From Klenkia brasiliensis (GTDB lineage: Bacteria; Actinomycetota; Actinomycetes; Mycobacteriales; Geodermatophilaceae): a DNA stretch of 64,000 nt. Below, piece after piece: positions 42,752 through 51,088 of this stretch. A program made the translations under genes and the position numbers. The notes under the pieces were generated by a model. That model was not told where the DNA came from, ran no database searches, and saw only the letters and a list, made by a program, of their open reading frames with translations. The first letter of the stretch is position 1. Every line of letters starts with the position of its first letter. The DNA lies in assembly GCF_900100695.1 (NCBI RefSeq), contig NZ_FNCF01000003.1:186001-250000 (forward strand). Direction: 5' to 3'.

Positions 42752-44611
42752 ATGGCACTCCAGGGGCGGTTCCGGGTCGAGGTGAGCACCCGGTTCACCC
42801 CTGCCGGCTGGGTCGCACCCGACCTGCCACCGATCCCGGCCACCCCCCGGCTCACCGAGACCGCGGCGGCCTTCGGGGTCACCGGCGCTGCGCTGGACGA
42901 CGAGATCGCCTCGGTGCGGGCCAAGCGGTCGGAGCTGGCCGCCTACGAGGCCGGGCTGATCGAGCGCAAGGCCACCCAGGGCGCTGCGCACCCGCTGCCG
43001 CTGCTGCCCGGCGCCCGCACCGACGTCGGCGGCGGCGAGGACCCGGCGGCGGTCCAGGCCGCCGATGACTTCCTGCCCGACGAGCTGGCGGTGCTGCTGC
43101 GGTGCAGCGTCACCTCCGCCCGGCACCTGGTGGAGCACGCACTGGTGCTGGTGCGGCAGCTGCCGGGGGTGTGGCACGCCCTGGCCGATGGCCGCATCGA
43201 CGAGGCCCGCGCCAGGGTCATGGTCGAGGTGCTGCGCTGGCAGGCCACCGCGGTCGGCGGCCCGTTCCCCGACGCCGACATCACCGCCCTGGCCGAGCGG
43301 GGCATCGGCTGGGCCGAGCGGGGCTGCCCGCCCACCACGCTGCGGCAACGCCTGCAGGCCGGTCTGCTGACCCTGGACCCCGAGGCCGCCGACCGCCGGC
43401 GCGAGCAGCGGGTGCGCGCCGGGGATGTGCGCACCTCCCCGACTGGGGACGGCACCTCTGAGCTCCGGGCCACCGGCCTCGAGTCCGCCGACGCGTCACT
43501 GCTCAGGGCCCAGCTCGACGCCTACGCCCGCAAGCTGAAGGCCGACGGCGACCCCCGCCCTATCGGGGCGCTCCGGGTGGCGGTCCTGCAGGCACTGATC
43601 ACCCGGCCGTGGGAGCACCCCGACCCGGCCGTCGCGCACGTGACCATCACTGCCGAACTGCGCGACCTCTTCGACCCCGACCAACTGCTCGCCCTGCGCG
43701 ACCTCACCACCGAGGGCGTCGAACCGGCCGCTGGTCACGTGGTCCCCGACGACACGTCCGCTGTGGACCCGGCCGCCCATGACGACCAGGCCACCGAGGT
43801 GGACGTCGCGGCCGACGGCACCCACCCCGAGGCCACGGCGTCCGAGCACGCCGCCCGAGCCCGGCGTCCCCAGGAACCAGCTCCCCAGGACCAGCCGCCC
43901 CGGGACAGGTCTGCCCAGGACCGGTCTGCCCAGGACCGATCTGCTCAGGACCGATCTGCTCAGGACCGGTCTGCCCAGGACGGTGCTGCTCGTCTTCGCT
44001 CCACGGCTGTAGGGGATGACATCGCCGGCGGGGTGGGATCCGTCGCCGACCAGCCGGTCACCCCGGCGGCGGTGCGGCAGCTGCTGCGCAGCACCGACGC
44101 CCTCGGCCTCGTCGACCCGGCCGCCGGGGACCTCGCCATCACCGTCACCGATCGCGGTCGGCTCCTCGCCGTCGCCGGCCCTGCCGACCTCGTCGCATCC
44201 GCCCGGACAGGCACCGGCCTCGGCGCACCGCCACCGACCGACGGCTACACCCCGACCGCGGCCCAGTACCGCTACCTGCGGGCCCGCGACCGGCATTGCC
44301 GCTTCCCCGGCTGCCGCCGCACCGCCAGTGCCTGCGACGCCGACCACGTCGTCCCCTACGACCACCGTGACCCAGATGCGGGCGGACCGACCTGCGTCCG
44401 CAACCTCGCCCTGCTCTGCCGACACCACCACCGGCTCAAGACCCACGCCCCCGGATGGCGGTTCCACCTCGACCCCGACGGCACCCTGCACGTCACCACC
44501 CCCGGCGGCACCGCACTCACCACCCGGCCACCCGCCGTCGACCAGGTCCTCGACCTCGTCACGCCCGCGCCACCACCGCACGACCCGGTCGCCGACCCAC
44601 CGCCGTTCTGA
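42752..44611 (+). CDS. DUF222 and HNH endonuclease domain protein (13E12-repeat type) with internal DRSAQ repeats
   Basis: A 619-aa protein. The N-terminal about 350 residues form the DUF222 region (FLPDELAVLLRCSVTSARHL, RIDEARARVMVEVLRWQA). A linker at about 340-430 is hydrophilic and contains five perfect DRSAQ pentapeptides. The C-terminal HNH nuclease domain is RHCRFPGCRRTASACDADH followed by NLALLCRHHHRLKTH: two Cys pairs, Asp-His, Asn and His as in active HNH nucleases. These proteins occur in many copies in actinobacterial genomes (the M. tuberculosis 13E12 family) and are suspected mobile or DNA-modifying elements. GC content of the second half is slightly lower than neighbours. Confidence 0.9.
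   Translation: MALQGRFRVEVSTRFTPAGWVAPDLPPIPATPRLTETAAAFGVTGAALDDEIASVRAKRSELAAYEAGLIERKATQGAAHPLPLLPGARTDVGGGEDPAAVQAADDFLPDELAVLLRCSVTSARHLVEHALVLVRQLPGVWHALADGRIDEARARVMVEVLRWQATAVGGPFPDADITALAERGIGWAERGCPPTTLRQRLQAGLLTLDPEAADRRREQRVRAGDVRTSPTGDGTSELRATGLESADASLLRAQLDAYARKLKADGDPRPIGALRVAVLQALITRPWEHPDPAVAHVTITAELRDLFDPDQLLALRDLTTEGVEPAAGHVVPDDTSAVDPAAHDDQATEVDVAADGTHPEATASEHAARARRPQEPAPQDQPPRDRSAQDRSAQDRSAQDRSAQDRSAQDGAARLRSTAVGDDIAGGVGSVADQPVTPAAVRQLLRSTDALGLVDPAAGDLAITVTDRGRLLAVAGPADLVASARTGTGLGAPPPTDGYTPTAAQYRYLRARDRHCRFPGCRRTASACDADHVVPYDHRDPDAGGPTCVRNLALLCRHHHRLKTHAPGWRFHLDPDGTLHVTTPGGTALTTRPPAVDQVLDLVTPAPPPHDPVADPPPF
43904..43978 (+). repeat. Five 15-bp in-frame tandem repeats (DRSAQ)
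   Basis: The unit GACMGRTCTGCYCAG is repeated five times without gaps, with third-position variants alternating (GGTCTGCC, GATCTGCT). A degenerate sixth copy follows. Being a multiple of three, it lengthens the linker between DUF222 and HNH domains in frame and may vary in number between strains. Confidence 0.9.
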
Positions 44612-44750
44612 GCCCGGTGGACAGCTGGTGAAAGGAGTGACCTCCGCCGTCCACGACCAGGGCACCCCCAGCCGGGCAGAGGGCCGGGGACCGGAGCACC
44701 ACGTGGCCGAGGCTCCAACGGGCGGGGCCGCGGCGTGCCAACCTGGCTGA

Positions 44751-45431
44751 GTGCAGCGGCCGAGCGACGACCCGTTCCACGGCGAGCGGGCCCGGCAGGC
44801 CGGTGCCGCTGACTGCTCGGGGTTCGGTCTCGGCCGCGGGCACAGCCGCGGAGTGGTCGACGACGGGTTCGCCTCACGAACCGACTCGGCCGGCGTCCGG
44901 GCCTGGTGCGCTCGCCACGGTTGGTCGGCCGCCGTGACCGCACCCCCGGTCATCGGCGAGCTCCTCGGCAGCGCCCCGGTGCCCCTCGGCGGCGAGCACG
45001 TGCCCACCGGCATCCATGCCGGGCGAGCGGGGGGCTGGGACGCGCTCGCCTTCGACGTCCGGACGCGGACTGCCCACGGGGTCGTCCCCGCCTGGGCCGT
45101 CACCGCCGTCGGCCGGCCCGGGACCGGACCCGACTGGCAGCTGCACCCCCGGCGGCTGCCGCGCTTCGCCGTCGGGGCCAGGATGCCCGCGGTCGAGGTC
45201 CCCCCAGCCCTGGCGGCGCGCTGGGCCGGCGCCGGCGAACCGTCCCTCGCCGCCCTGCTGGCCGTCCCCGAGGCCCAGGCCGTGCTGCTCGCCACCGACG
45301 ACGGCGACGAGGTCTGGGCGACCCCCACGGCGCTGGCCGCGCTGCGCCCGGACGGCCACCGACCCGACCTGCTGGAGCACCACCTGCGGCTGCTCACCAC
45401 ACTGGCGCACGCCGAGACCGCCGGCGGCTGA
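44751..45431 (+). CDS. Hypothetical protein, 226 aa
   Basis: No family recognised. A soluble protein with conserved-looking mixed alpha/beta segments: WCARHGWSAAVTAPPVIGEL, WDALAFDVRTRTAHGVVPAW, VLLATDDGDEVWATPTALAA and a C-terminal helix LLEHHLRLLTTLAHAE. The Trp/aromatic and turn pattern resembles an SMI1/SUKH or ligand-binding fold but nothing decisive. GTG start at 44751 has no strong ribosome site; a later in-frame start is possible. It precedes two related unknown genes on the same strand. Confidence 0.55.
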   Translation: MQRPSDDPFHGERARQAGAADCSGFGLGRGHSRGVVDDGFASRTDSAGVRAWCARHGWSAAVTAPPVIGELLGSAPVPLGGEHVPTGIHAGRAGGWDALAFDVRTRTAHGVVPAWAVTAVGRPGTGPDWQLHPRRLPRFAVGARMPAVEVPPALAARWAGAGEPSLAALLAVPEAQAVLLATDDGDEVWATPTALAALRPDGHRPDLLEHHLRLLTTLAHAETAGG

Positions 45432-45455
45432 CCCCACGCGGCTACGGTGCGCCGC

Positions 45456-46028
45456 ATGGTGGACCTGGACCGCGCCACGGACCTGTTCGGCTTCGACGGG
45501 GAGCACCACCAGGACGCCGACCAGTACCGGGAACGACTCGGCCCCGGGCTCGTGCACGCCGACTTCAGCGACCCCGACCACGTCTTCCTGGTCACCGTCC
45601 ACCAGGTCCGCCGCCTCCAGCTGCTGGACGCACCGCGCGCCGTCGCGGAGCTCCCGGACGGCACCACCGTGCGGCTGCTCGCCGTGGAGCTCGCCAACCA
45701 CGTCACCGTCACCCTGTCCGCGGCCGGTCCGGCGGCGGACGACGCCGCGGCGAGCTACCGCGCTGCCGTCGAGCAGTGGGGTCGGCACCCCGAGCAGGAC
45801 CCGCCGCTCCACCCGGGTGAGGCCCTGGGCGTGGGTGCGGTCCAGCTGCGCGACCACGCCGGCACGCGGTACGCCCCGACGAGTGCCGAGACCGGGCACC
45901 CGGACGACCCGTGGCGCGTCGTCGTCCGGTTCCGGCCGACCCCGCCACCGGACGCCACGCGCCTCGGCCTCCGCTTCGGGGACGGCGACGAGGTGAGCCT
46001 CGACCTCCCCCCGTGGGACGGGCGCTGA
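45456..46028 (+). CDS. Hypothetical protein, paralogue A of a tandem pair
   Basis: 190-aa soluble protein. The N-terminal part (YRERLGPGLVHADFSDPDHV) is followed by a beta-rich domain VRLLAVELANHVTVTLSAAG, PAADDAAASYRAAVEQWGRH, GVGAVQLRDHAGTRYAPTSA and RLGLRFGDGDEVSLDLPPWD. The second half matches the next gene segment by segment, including the tail DLPPxDGR. ATG at 45456 preferred to GTG at 45447. No signal peptide or known domain; its function is unknown. Confidence 0.65.
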   Translation: MVDLDRATDLFGFDGEHHQDADQYRERLGPGLVHADFSDPDHVFLVTVHQVRRLQLLDAPRAVAELPDGTTVRLLAVELANHVTVTLSAAGPAADDAAASYRAAVEQWGRHPEQDPPLHPGEALGVGAVQLRDHAGTRYAPTSAETGHPDDPWRVVVRFRPTPPPDATRLGLRFGDGDEVSLDLPPWDGR

Positions 46029-46053
46029 CACCGCACACCGCTACGGTCGGCCC

Positions 46054-46518
46054 GTGCCGGAACCGCGCCGCACGACCCTGGTCGATGAACCCCGCCCGGT
46101 GCTGGGCCTGCCGGGCGGGGCCTTCGTCGTGCTGGTGGCCGTCGAGGTGGCCGACGACGTCGTCCTCACCCTCTCGGCCACCGGCCCGGCGGCCGACGAC
46201 GCCCGCGCGCGGTCCCTTGAGGAGCACGACGCCTGGGCACGCCGGGTCCGTGCGGCCCTGGACGCCGGACGGCGCGACACGATGGAGCCCCCGCCGCGCC
46301 GTCCGGCCGACGACCTGTCAGACCTGGGCGTCGAGCTCACCGACGACGTGGGGACCACCTACGGCTGGGTGAGGGGCGTCGCCGGTCACGAGGACGACGC
46401 CTGGCGGTACGTCCTCGAGCTGCGACCTGCCCCACCGGCGGCCGCCCGCGCCCTGCGCATCCGTGTCGGCGACGGCGAGCCGGTCGTGCTGGACCTGCCG
46501 CCGAGGGATGGTCGCTGA
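46054..46518 (+). CDS. Hypothetical protein, paralogue B of a tandem pair
   Basis: 154-aa protein homologous to the preceding gene: VAVEVADDVVLTLSATGPAA, DLGVELTDDVGTTYGWVRGV, HEDDAWRYVLELRPAPP and VGDGEPVVLDLPPRDGR align with its second half. It lacks the first 45 residues of paralogue A. GTG start at 46054, 25 bases after paralogue A. Head-to-tail order and shared length of the core indicate gene duplication. Function unknown. Confidence 0.65.
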   Translation: MPEPRRTTLVDEPRPVLGLPGGAFVVLVAVEVADDVVLTLSATGPAADDARARSLEEHDAWARRVRAALDAGRRDTMEPPPRRPADDLSDLGVELTDDVGTTYGWVRGVAGHEDDAWRYVLELRPAPPAAARALRIRVGDGEPVVLDLPPRDGR

Positions 46519-46549
46519 GCGCCACCTGAGCGCGTGCGACGATCCCGCG

Positions 46550-47725
46550 GTGGGGGACGGGGCACGTGGACCGTTGCCCCGCGAGGTCCGGGTCCTGGCC
46601 GTCGTCGCCTTCGTCGTCGCCCTCGGCTTCGGCATCGTCGCGCCCGCCATCCCGATCTACGTGCGGTCCTTCGGGGTCGGCGGCACGGCCGTGGGCCTGG
46701 CGGTCAGCTCGTTCGCGTTCTTCCGGTTCGTCTCCGCCTTCGGCGGCGGTGCCCTGGTCGAGCGCTTCGGTGAGCGGCTGGTGCTCAGCGCCGGCCTCGT
46801 CGTCGTCGCGCTGACCACCGGCGCGGCCGGGCTGGTCGACCACTTCCCCGCGTTCCTCGCCCTGCGGTCGGCCGGCGGCGTCGGCAGCGCGATGTTCACC
46901 GTCGCCGCGCTGTCGCTCCTGCTGCGGGTCGCGCCGCCCGAGCACCGCGGCCGGTCGGCGGCCACGTTCCAGGGCGGGTTCATCCTCGGCGGCATCGCGG
47001 GCCCCGCCGCCGGCGGACTCCTCGCGGCCCTCTCCCCCCGCCTGCCGTTCCTGCTCTACGCCGCCTTCCTGCTGCTCGCCGGCACGGTGGCCCTGGTCCT
47101 CCTGCGTGCCCCCGCCGTGCAGACCGCGAGCCCGGACACCCCGCAGTCCGCTCCCCCGCTGCCGCTGGCCGCCGCGCTGCGCAACCGGGCCTACGTCGCC
47201 GCGCTGGTGGTCAACCTCGGCGTGGGCTGGATGCTGTCCGGCGTCCGCAACTCCCTGGTCCCCCTCTACGTCACCGAGGACCTCGGCCGCACCGTCGCCT
47301 GGGCCGGCGCCGGCCTGCTGGTGGGCTCGGTCGCGCAGGCCGTCGGCCTGCTGCGCTCGGGCCGCCTGGTCGACGGGTGGGGACGGCGCCCGTCGCTCGT
47401 CCTCGGCACCGCGCTGGCCACGGGCTCGGTCGCGCTGCTGGCGGGCCCGCCCTCGACCGCGGTCTTCCTGGTCTCCATGGCGGTGTTCGGCCTCGGCGCC
47501 TCCCTGCTGGCCAGCGCCCCCGCCGCACTGGTCGCCGACGTCAGCCCCGCCCGCGGCGGCCGGGTGGTCGCGGTCTTCCAGATGGCGTCGGACCTCGGCG
47601 GCATCGTCGGCCCGCTCGCCGCCGGGGCCCTCACCGACGCGGTGGACTACCAGCTCGCCTTCGGCGTCACCGCCGCCGTCCTCGCCGCCGGTCTGGTGGC
47701 GGCGCTGCTGCTCCCGAAGCGTTAG
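46550..47725 (+). CDS. MFS transporter (12 TM)
   Basis: Integral membrane antiporter/exporter, 391 aa. Motif A between helices 2 and 3 is GGALVERFGERLVL; the second half has GRLVDGWGRRPSLVLG. Helix-rich throughout, with PEHRGRSAATFQGGFILGGI (motif for loop 4-5) and a short Lys-Arg C-terminus. GTG at 46550 chosen as nearest to the first helix; ATG at 46508 is an upstream alternative that would overlap the previous gene. Substrate unknown; sugar-efflux or drug-type MFS by overall pattern. Convergent with the activator gene, whose 3' end overlaps it by 4 bases. Confidence 0.85.
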   Translation: MGDGARGPLPREVRVLAVVAFVVALGFGIVAPAIPIYVRSFGVGGTAVGLAVSSFAFFRFVSAFGGGALVERFGERLVLSAGLVVVALTTGAAGLVDHFPAFLALRSAGGVGSAMFTVAALSLLLRVAPPEHRGRSAATFQGGFILGGIAGPAAGGLLAALSPRLPFLLYAAFLLLAGTVALVLLRAPAVQTASPDTPQSAPPLPLAAALRNRAYVAALVVNLGVGWMLSGVRNSLVPLYVTEDLGRTVAWAGAGLLVGSVAQAVGLLRSGRLVDGWGRRPSLVLGTALATGSVALLAGPPSTAVFLVSMAVFGLGASLLASAPAALVADVSPARGGRVVAVFQMASDLGGIVGPLAAGALTDAVDYQLAFGVTAAVLAAGLVAALLLPKR

Positions 47726-49143
47726 CGGCCCGGGATCTGCAGGTCGTACTGGCGGATCTTGCGGTAGAGGGTCGCCCGCGAGATGCCCAGCTCCTCGGCC
47801 GCGTGCACCGCGGTCGCCCCCGGCGCGGTCAGGCAGCGCAGGATCTCGTCCCGCTCCAGCTGCTCCAGCCGGCTCAGCGCCCGCCCGCCCGAGGTCAGCA
47901 CGGACGGCGGCAGGTGCGCCAGGTCCACCACGTCAGTGCGCCCCGACGCCTCCCGGACGACGGCCCGCAGCTCCCGCACGTTCTCCGGCCAGCGGTGCCC
48001 CTCCAGCGCCCGCACCGCCCGCGGGGTGAACTGCACGTCGCGGTGCCGGTGCTCGCGGGCGAAGGACCGGGCCAGCGGCGCGATGTCCTCCGGGCGGTGC
48101 CGCAGCGGGGGCACCTCCACCACCGCGTCGACGAGCGCGGCCAGTCGCTCGGGCAGCGCGTCGAACGCTGCCGCGGTCAGCACCAGCGGCGGCACGGCGG
48201 ACGGCGTCACGGCGGCGGCGAGCTGGTCGGCCGCCCACGCCGGCAGCGTGTCGGCCCCGGCCACCACGACGCAGGTGTCCGGTGCGGCCAGTGCCGGCAC
48301 CCACAGCGCCAGCCACGCGTCGACGTCCTCGGCCCCCGGCGGGCGGGCCACCAGCACCCGCTCCCGGCGGGCCACCGCCTGGCGGGCCAGCGCGCCGACC
48401 GCGGTCTTGCCGGTGCCGGGCTCCCCCACCACGGCCAGCAACCGGCCCGCGCGCACCGCCTCCCGCGCCGCGCCGACCGCCTGCGTCCAGGCCCGGGAGG
48501 ACGCCGCGTCCCCGGCGGCCAGCCGATCGGTGACGACGTGGAAGACCTCGCCCCGCGGCTGCGGGCGGGTCATCGCGCCTCCGCCCCGGGACTGCATGAG
48601 GGCCGCGGTGTTGCCCGCGGCGGACTGGGCCAGCGCGAGCAGCAGGTCCGAGGACCCGGTCGACCAGGTGGTCATGTTGATGCTGCCCAGCAGGTTCCCC
48701 GACCCCGGGTCCAGCACCGGCACGGCCGCGCAGGTGTAGCGCCGCAGCGGGGCCACGAAGTGCTCGCCGGAGCGCACCAGCGACGGCGTGCGGTCGGCCA
48801 GCGCCAGGGCCAGCCCGTTGGTCCCCGCCGTCCGCTCGCCGAAGTAGAAGCCCGGCGCCAGGTGCACCCGGTCCAGCGACCGGACCATGTCGCCGTCGAC
48901 CGACCAGCGGGCCAGCACCAGCCCCTCGTGGTCGGTCATCATCAGCCCGACCGGCTCGGTGCCCAGGGTGTCGTGCAGCGCGCCGAGCACCTCGGCGCCG
49001 CAGCGGTAGAACAGCGACCCGGTGTCGACGTCGCCGGTGAAGACCGGCTCGACCTCCTCGGGCGAGACGCCGTAGCGCTCGCTGCGCACCCACGAGGCGC
49101 GCACCCGCGGGCGCACCACCTCGAGACCGTCGTCCACGGCCAC
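47722..49143 (-). CDS. GAF-AAA+-Fis activator of the AcoR/MimR type (no sigma-54 loop)
   Basis: A 473-aa transcription activator. GAF-like sensor region at about 50-190 (WSVDGDMVRSLDRVHLAPGF, GTNGLALALADR, CAAVPVLDPGSGNLLGSINM). Shortened AAA+ domain: Walker A VVGEPGTGKTAVGA, but the Walker B acidic residues are weak (VVVAGADTLPAW). The GAFTGA sigma-54 contact loop is absent, fitting actinobacteria, which lack sigma-54. C-terminal Fis helix-turn-helix: AAEELGISRATLYRKIRQYD. Relatives include AcoR and MimR, the activator of propane monooxygenase genes. GTG start at 49143 with GAGGGG upstream. It diverges from the amidohydrolase/DUF59/alcohol dehydrogenase operon, its likely target. Confidence 0.85.
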   Translation of the reverse strand: MAVDDGLEVVRPRVRASWVRSERYGVSPEEVEPVFTGDVDTGSLFYRCGAEVLGALHDTLGTEPVGLMMTDHEGLVLARWSVDGDMVRSLDRVHLAPGFYFGERTAGTNGLALALADRTPSLVRSGEHFVAPLRRYTCAAVPVLDPGSGNLLGSINMTTWSTGSSDLLLALAQSAAGNTAALMQSRGGGAMTRPQPRGEVFHVVTDRLAAGDAASSRAWTQAVGAAREAVRAGRLLAVVGEPGTGKTAVGALARQAVARRERVLVARPPGAEDVDAWLALWVPALAAPDTCVVVAGADTLPAWAADQLAAAVTPSAVPPLVLTAAAFDALPERLAALVDAVVEVPPLRHRPEDIAPLARSFAREHRHRDVQFTPRAVRALEGHRWPENVRELRAVVREASGRTDVVDLAHLPPSVLTSGGRALSRLEQLERDEILRCLTAPGATAVHAAEELGISRATLYRKIRQYDLQIPGR

Positions 49144-49193
49144 CCCCTCGACGCCCCGTTGCGTCGTGGGCAACCTACCCGACCGTGACCGGC

Positions 49194-49208
49194 GTCTCAA
49201 AGTGAGAC
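49194..49208. promoter_or_regulatory. Inverted repeat, candidate AcoR/MimR-type operator
   Basis: GTCTCA-AAG-TGAGAC has perfect 6-bp arms, extended on one strand to TGTCTCA. It lies 79 bases upstream of the amidohydrolase start and 51 bases from the activator start, in an upstream-activator position. The sequence resembles the TGTCTCA/TGAGACA sites of the AcoR group. Confidence 0.6.
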
Positions 49209-49286
49209 ACATCGACGGATCAGCACCCCTGCACGCCGCCCTAACGTCGGCCACGGCGCACCGCAGCTCCCACCGCAGGAGGAACC

Positions 49287-50336
49287 GTGTACAGCAAGGA
49301 CGGCAACGACTACTTCGTCGTGGACGCGCACATCGCGCTCTGGGACGCCCGCCCCGAGAACCAGCTGAACGTCCACGGCAAGCAGTTCATCGACTGCTTC
49401 TACGACTACCACCGCAACCTCTCGCCCGAGAGCGAGGTCTGGTCCTACGGCGAGTACCTCTACCAGGGCGGCGAGCGGCTGATGCGCGACGTGTTCGCCG
49501 ACGGCATCGTCGACCACGCCGTCTTCCAGCCGGCCCGGCTCGGCGAGTTCTACAAGAACGGCTTCGGGCAGACCGAGGAGGCCTTCGCCCTCGCGCAGGC
49601 CCACCCGGACAAGCTCACCTACAACCACTACTGGGACCCGCGCGACGGCGAGAACGGGCTGGACAAGCTCCGCGAGGACGCCGAGCGGATGGACCTCAAG
49701 GGCGTCAAGCTCTACACCGCCGACTGGCACGGCGACAGCCGCGGCTGGAAGCTCACCGACCCGATGGCCTACAAGTACTTCGAGGCCTGCCGCGAGCTCG
49801 GCATCACGAACATCCACATCCACAAGGGCCCCACCATCCGCCCGCTGGACCGCGACGCCTTCGACGTCGCCGACGTGGACCACGTGGCCACCGACTTCAC
49901 CGACCTGAACTTCATCGTCGAGCACGTCGGCCTGCCGCGCCTGGAGGACTTCTGCTGGATCGCCACCCAGGAGCCCAACGTCTACGGCGGCCTGGCCGTG
50001 GCCATGCCGTTCATCCACACCCGGCCGCGGTACTTCGCGCAGATCCTCGGTGAGCTCCTGTACTGGATCGGCGAGGACCGCATCCTGTTCTCCAGCGACT
50101 ACGCGATCTGGACGCCGAAGTGGCTCGTCGAGCGCTTCGTGGACTTCCAGATCCCCGAGGACATGAGCGAGTACGCGCCGGTCAGCACCGACCAGAAGCG
50201 CAAGATCCTGGGCCTCAACGCCGCCAAGCTCTACGACATCCCGGTGCCGGCGGAGCTGCAGGTCGCCGAGGCCGACGCCACCGCCACCGGCCCGCGCGAC
50301 CCCGAGGCCGCCGACAAGAACCTGGCGATGGCATGA
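49287..50336 (+). CDS. Amidohydrolase family protein (propane-monooxygenase cluster type)
   Basis: TIM-barrel hydrolase of the amidohydrolase-2 family, 349 aa. VVDAHIALWDA carries the metal-site His where family members have DxHxH (second His missing or replaced). Further segments: KGVKLYTADWHG, NIHIHKGPTIRP (His ligands), NFIVEHVGLP and LFSSDYAIWTPKWLVE, whose Asp is the final ligand. This protein class is best known as the gene after prmD/mimD in propane/2-methylpropene monooxygenase clusters. GTG start with CAGGAGGAACC. Its stop overlaps the DUF59 gene (ATGA). Substrate unknown. Confidence 0.87.
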   Translation: MYSKDGNDYFVVDAHIALWDARPENQLNVHGKQFIDCFYDYHRNLSPESEVWSYGEYLYQGGERLMRDVFADGIVDHAVFQPARLGEFYKNGFGQTEEAFALAQAHPDKLTYNHYWDPRDGENGLDKLREDAERMDLKGVKLYTADWHGDSRGWKLTDPMAYKYFEACRELGITNIHIHKGPTIRPLDRDAFDVADVDHVATDFTDLNFIVEHVGLPRLEDFCWIATQEPNVYGGLAVAMPFIHTRPRYFAQILGELLYWIGEDRILFSSDYAIWTPKWLVERFVDFQIPEDMSEYAPVSTDQKRKILGLNAAKLYDIPVPAELQVAEADATATGPRDPEAADKNLAMA

Positions 50337-51088
50337 CCGCCGTGCTCAGCGGGGTCACCGAGGCAGCGGTCCGGGACGCGCTGGGCACCGTGGTCGACCC
50401 CGAGCTGGACGAAGCCGTGACCGACCTCGGCTTCGTCCGCTCGGTGGCCGTGCGCGGTGCCGACGTGGAGGTGCACCTGCGGCTGCCCACCTCGTTCTGC
50501 GCGCCCAACTTCGCCTGGCTCATGGTCAGCGACGCCCGGGACGCCGTCCGCGCCGTCCCGGGCACGGGCCGGGTCGTCATCGAGCTCGACGACCACCACG
50601 ACTCCGACCTCATCAACGCAGGCCTGGCCGCCGACGCCGACTACCGCGGCACCTTCGGCCACGAGGCGGAGGAGTCCCTCGACGAGCTGCGGGCCACCTT
50701 CCACCGCAAGGCGCACACCGCGGCGATGGAGCGGGCGCTCACCACCTGGGTGCGCGCCGACCCGCGCCGGACCGAGGACGACGTCGCCGCCGTCCGGCTG
50801 GGTGACCTGCCGGCCGGGAAGGAGACCGACTCCCTGCTGTCCCGCCGCACCGCGCTGGGGCTGCCCACGGACCCGGCGTCACCCGTGCTGCTGGGCCCCG
50901 ACGGCACCCCGCCGGCGCCCGAGCAGGTCGCGCTGACCTTCCGCAAGGCCCGGTCGGTGCGCGTCTCCGTCGACGGCAACGCGCACTTCTGCCGCGGCCT
51001 GCTCACCACCCGCTACCCCGGCTCGGAGGCCGACCAGGTCTTCCGCCTGTCCATCGACTCCGCACTCCCCCTGGAGGTCCTCCGATGA
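50333..51088 (+). CDS. DUF59/MIP18-domain iron-sulfur assembly factor
   Basis: 251-aa cytosolic protein. The N-terminal MIP18/PaaD-like domain reads VRDALGTVVDPELDEAVTDL then LPTSFCAPNFAWLM, with the conserved Cys in place of the TTPGC motif. The C-terminal 150 residues (FHRKAHTAAMERALTTWVRA, VRVSVDGNAHFCRGLLTTRY) are typical of the version in propane monooxygenase clusters. Such proteins are thought to help mature or repair Fe-S or di-iron enzymes. Coupled on both sides: ATG overlaps the amidohydrolase stop, and its stop overlaps the alcohol dehydrogenase start. Confidence 0.83.
   Translation: MTAVLSGVTEAAVRDALGTVVDPELDEAVTDLGFVRSVAVRGADVEVHLRLPTSFCAPNFAWLMVSDARDAVRAVPGTGRVVIELDDHHDSDLINAGLAADADYRGTFGHEAEESLDELRATFHRKAHTAAMERALTTWVRADPRRTEDDVAAVRLGDLPAGKETDSLLSRRTALGLPTDPASPVLLGPDGTPPAPEQVALTFRKARSVRVSVDGNAHFCRGLLTTRYPGSEADQVFRLSIDSALPLEVLR

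Noticed and set aside
43904-43978. CRISPR-like array
   Set aside because: The repeats are contiguous, in frame, 15 bp long and without spacers; no cas genes are near.
47722-49143. Sigma-54-dependent activator
   Set aside because: The AAA+ domain lacks the GAFTGA loop and a good Walker B motif; actinobacteria have no sigma-54, and no -24/-12 promoter is visible.
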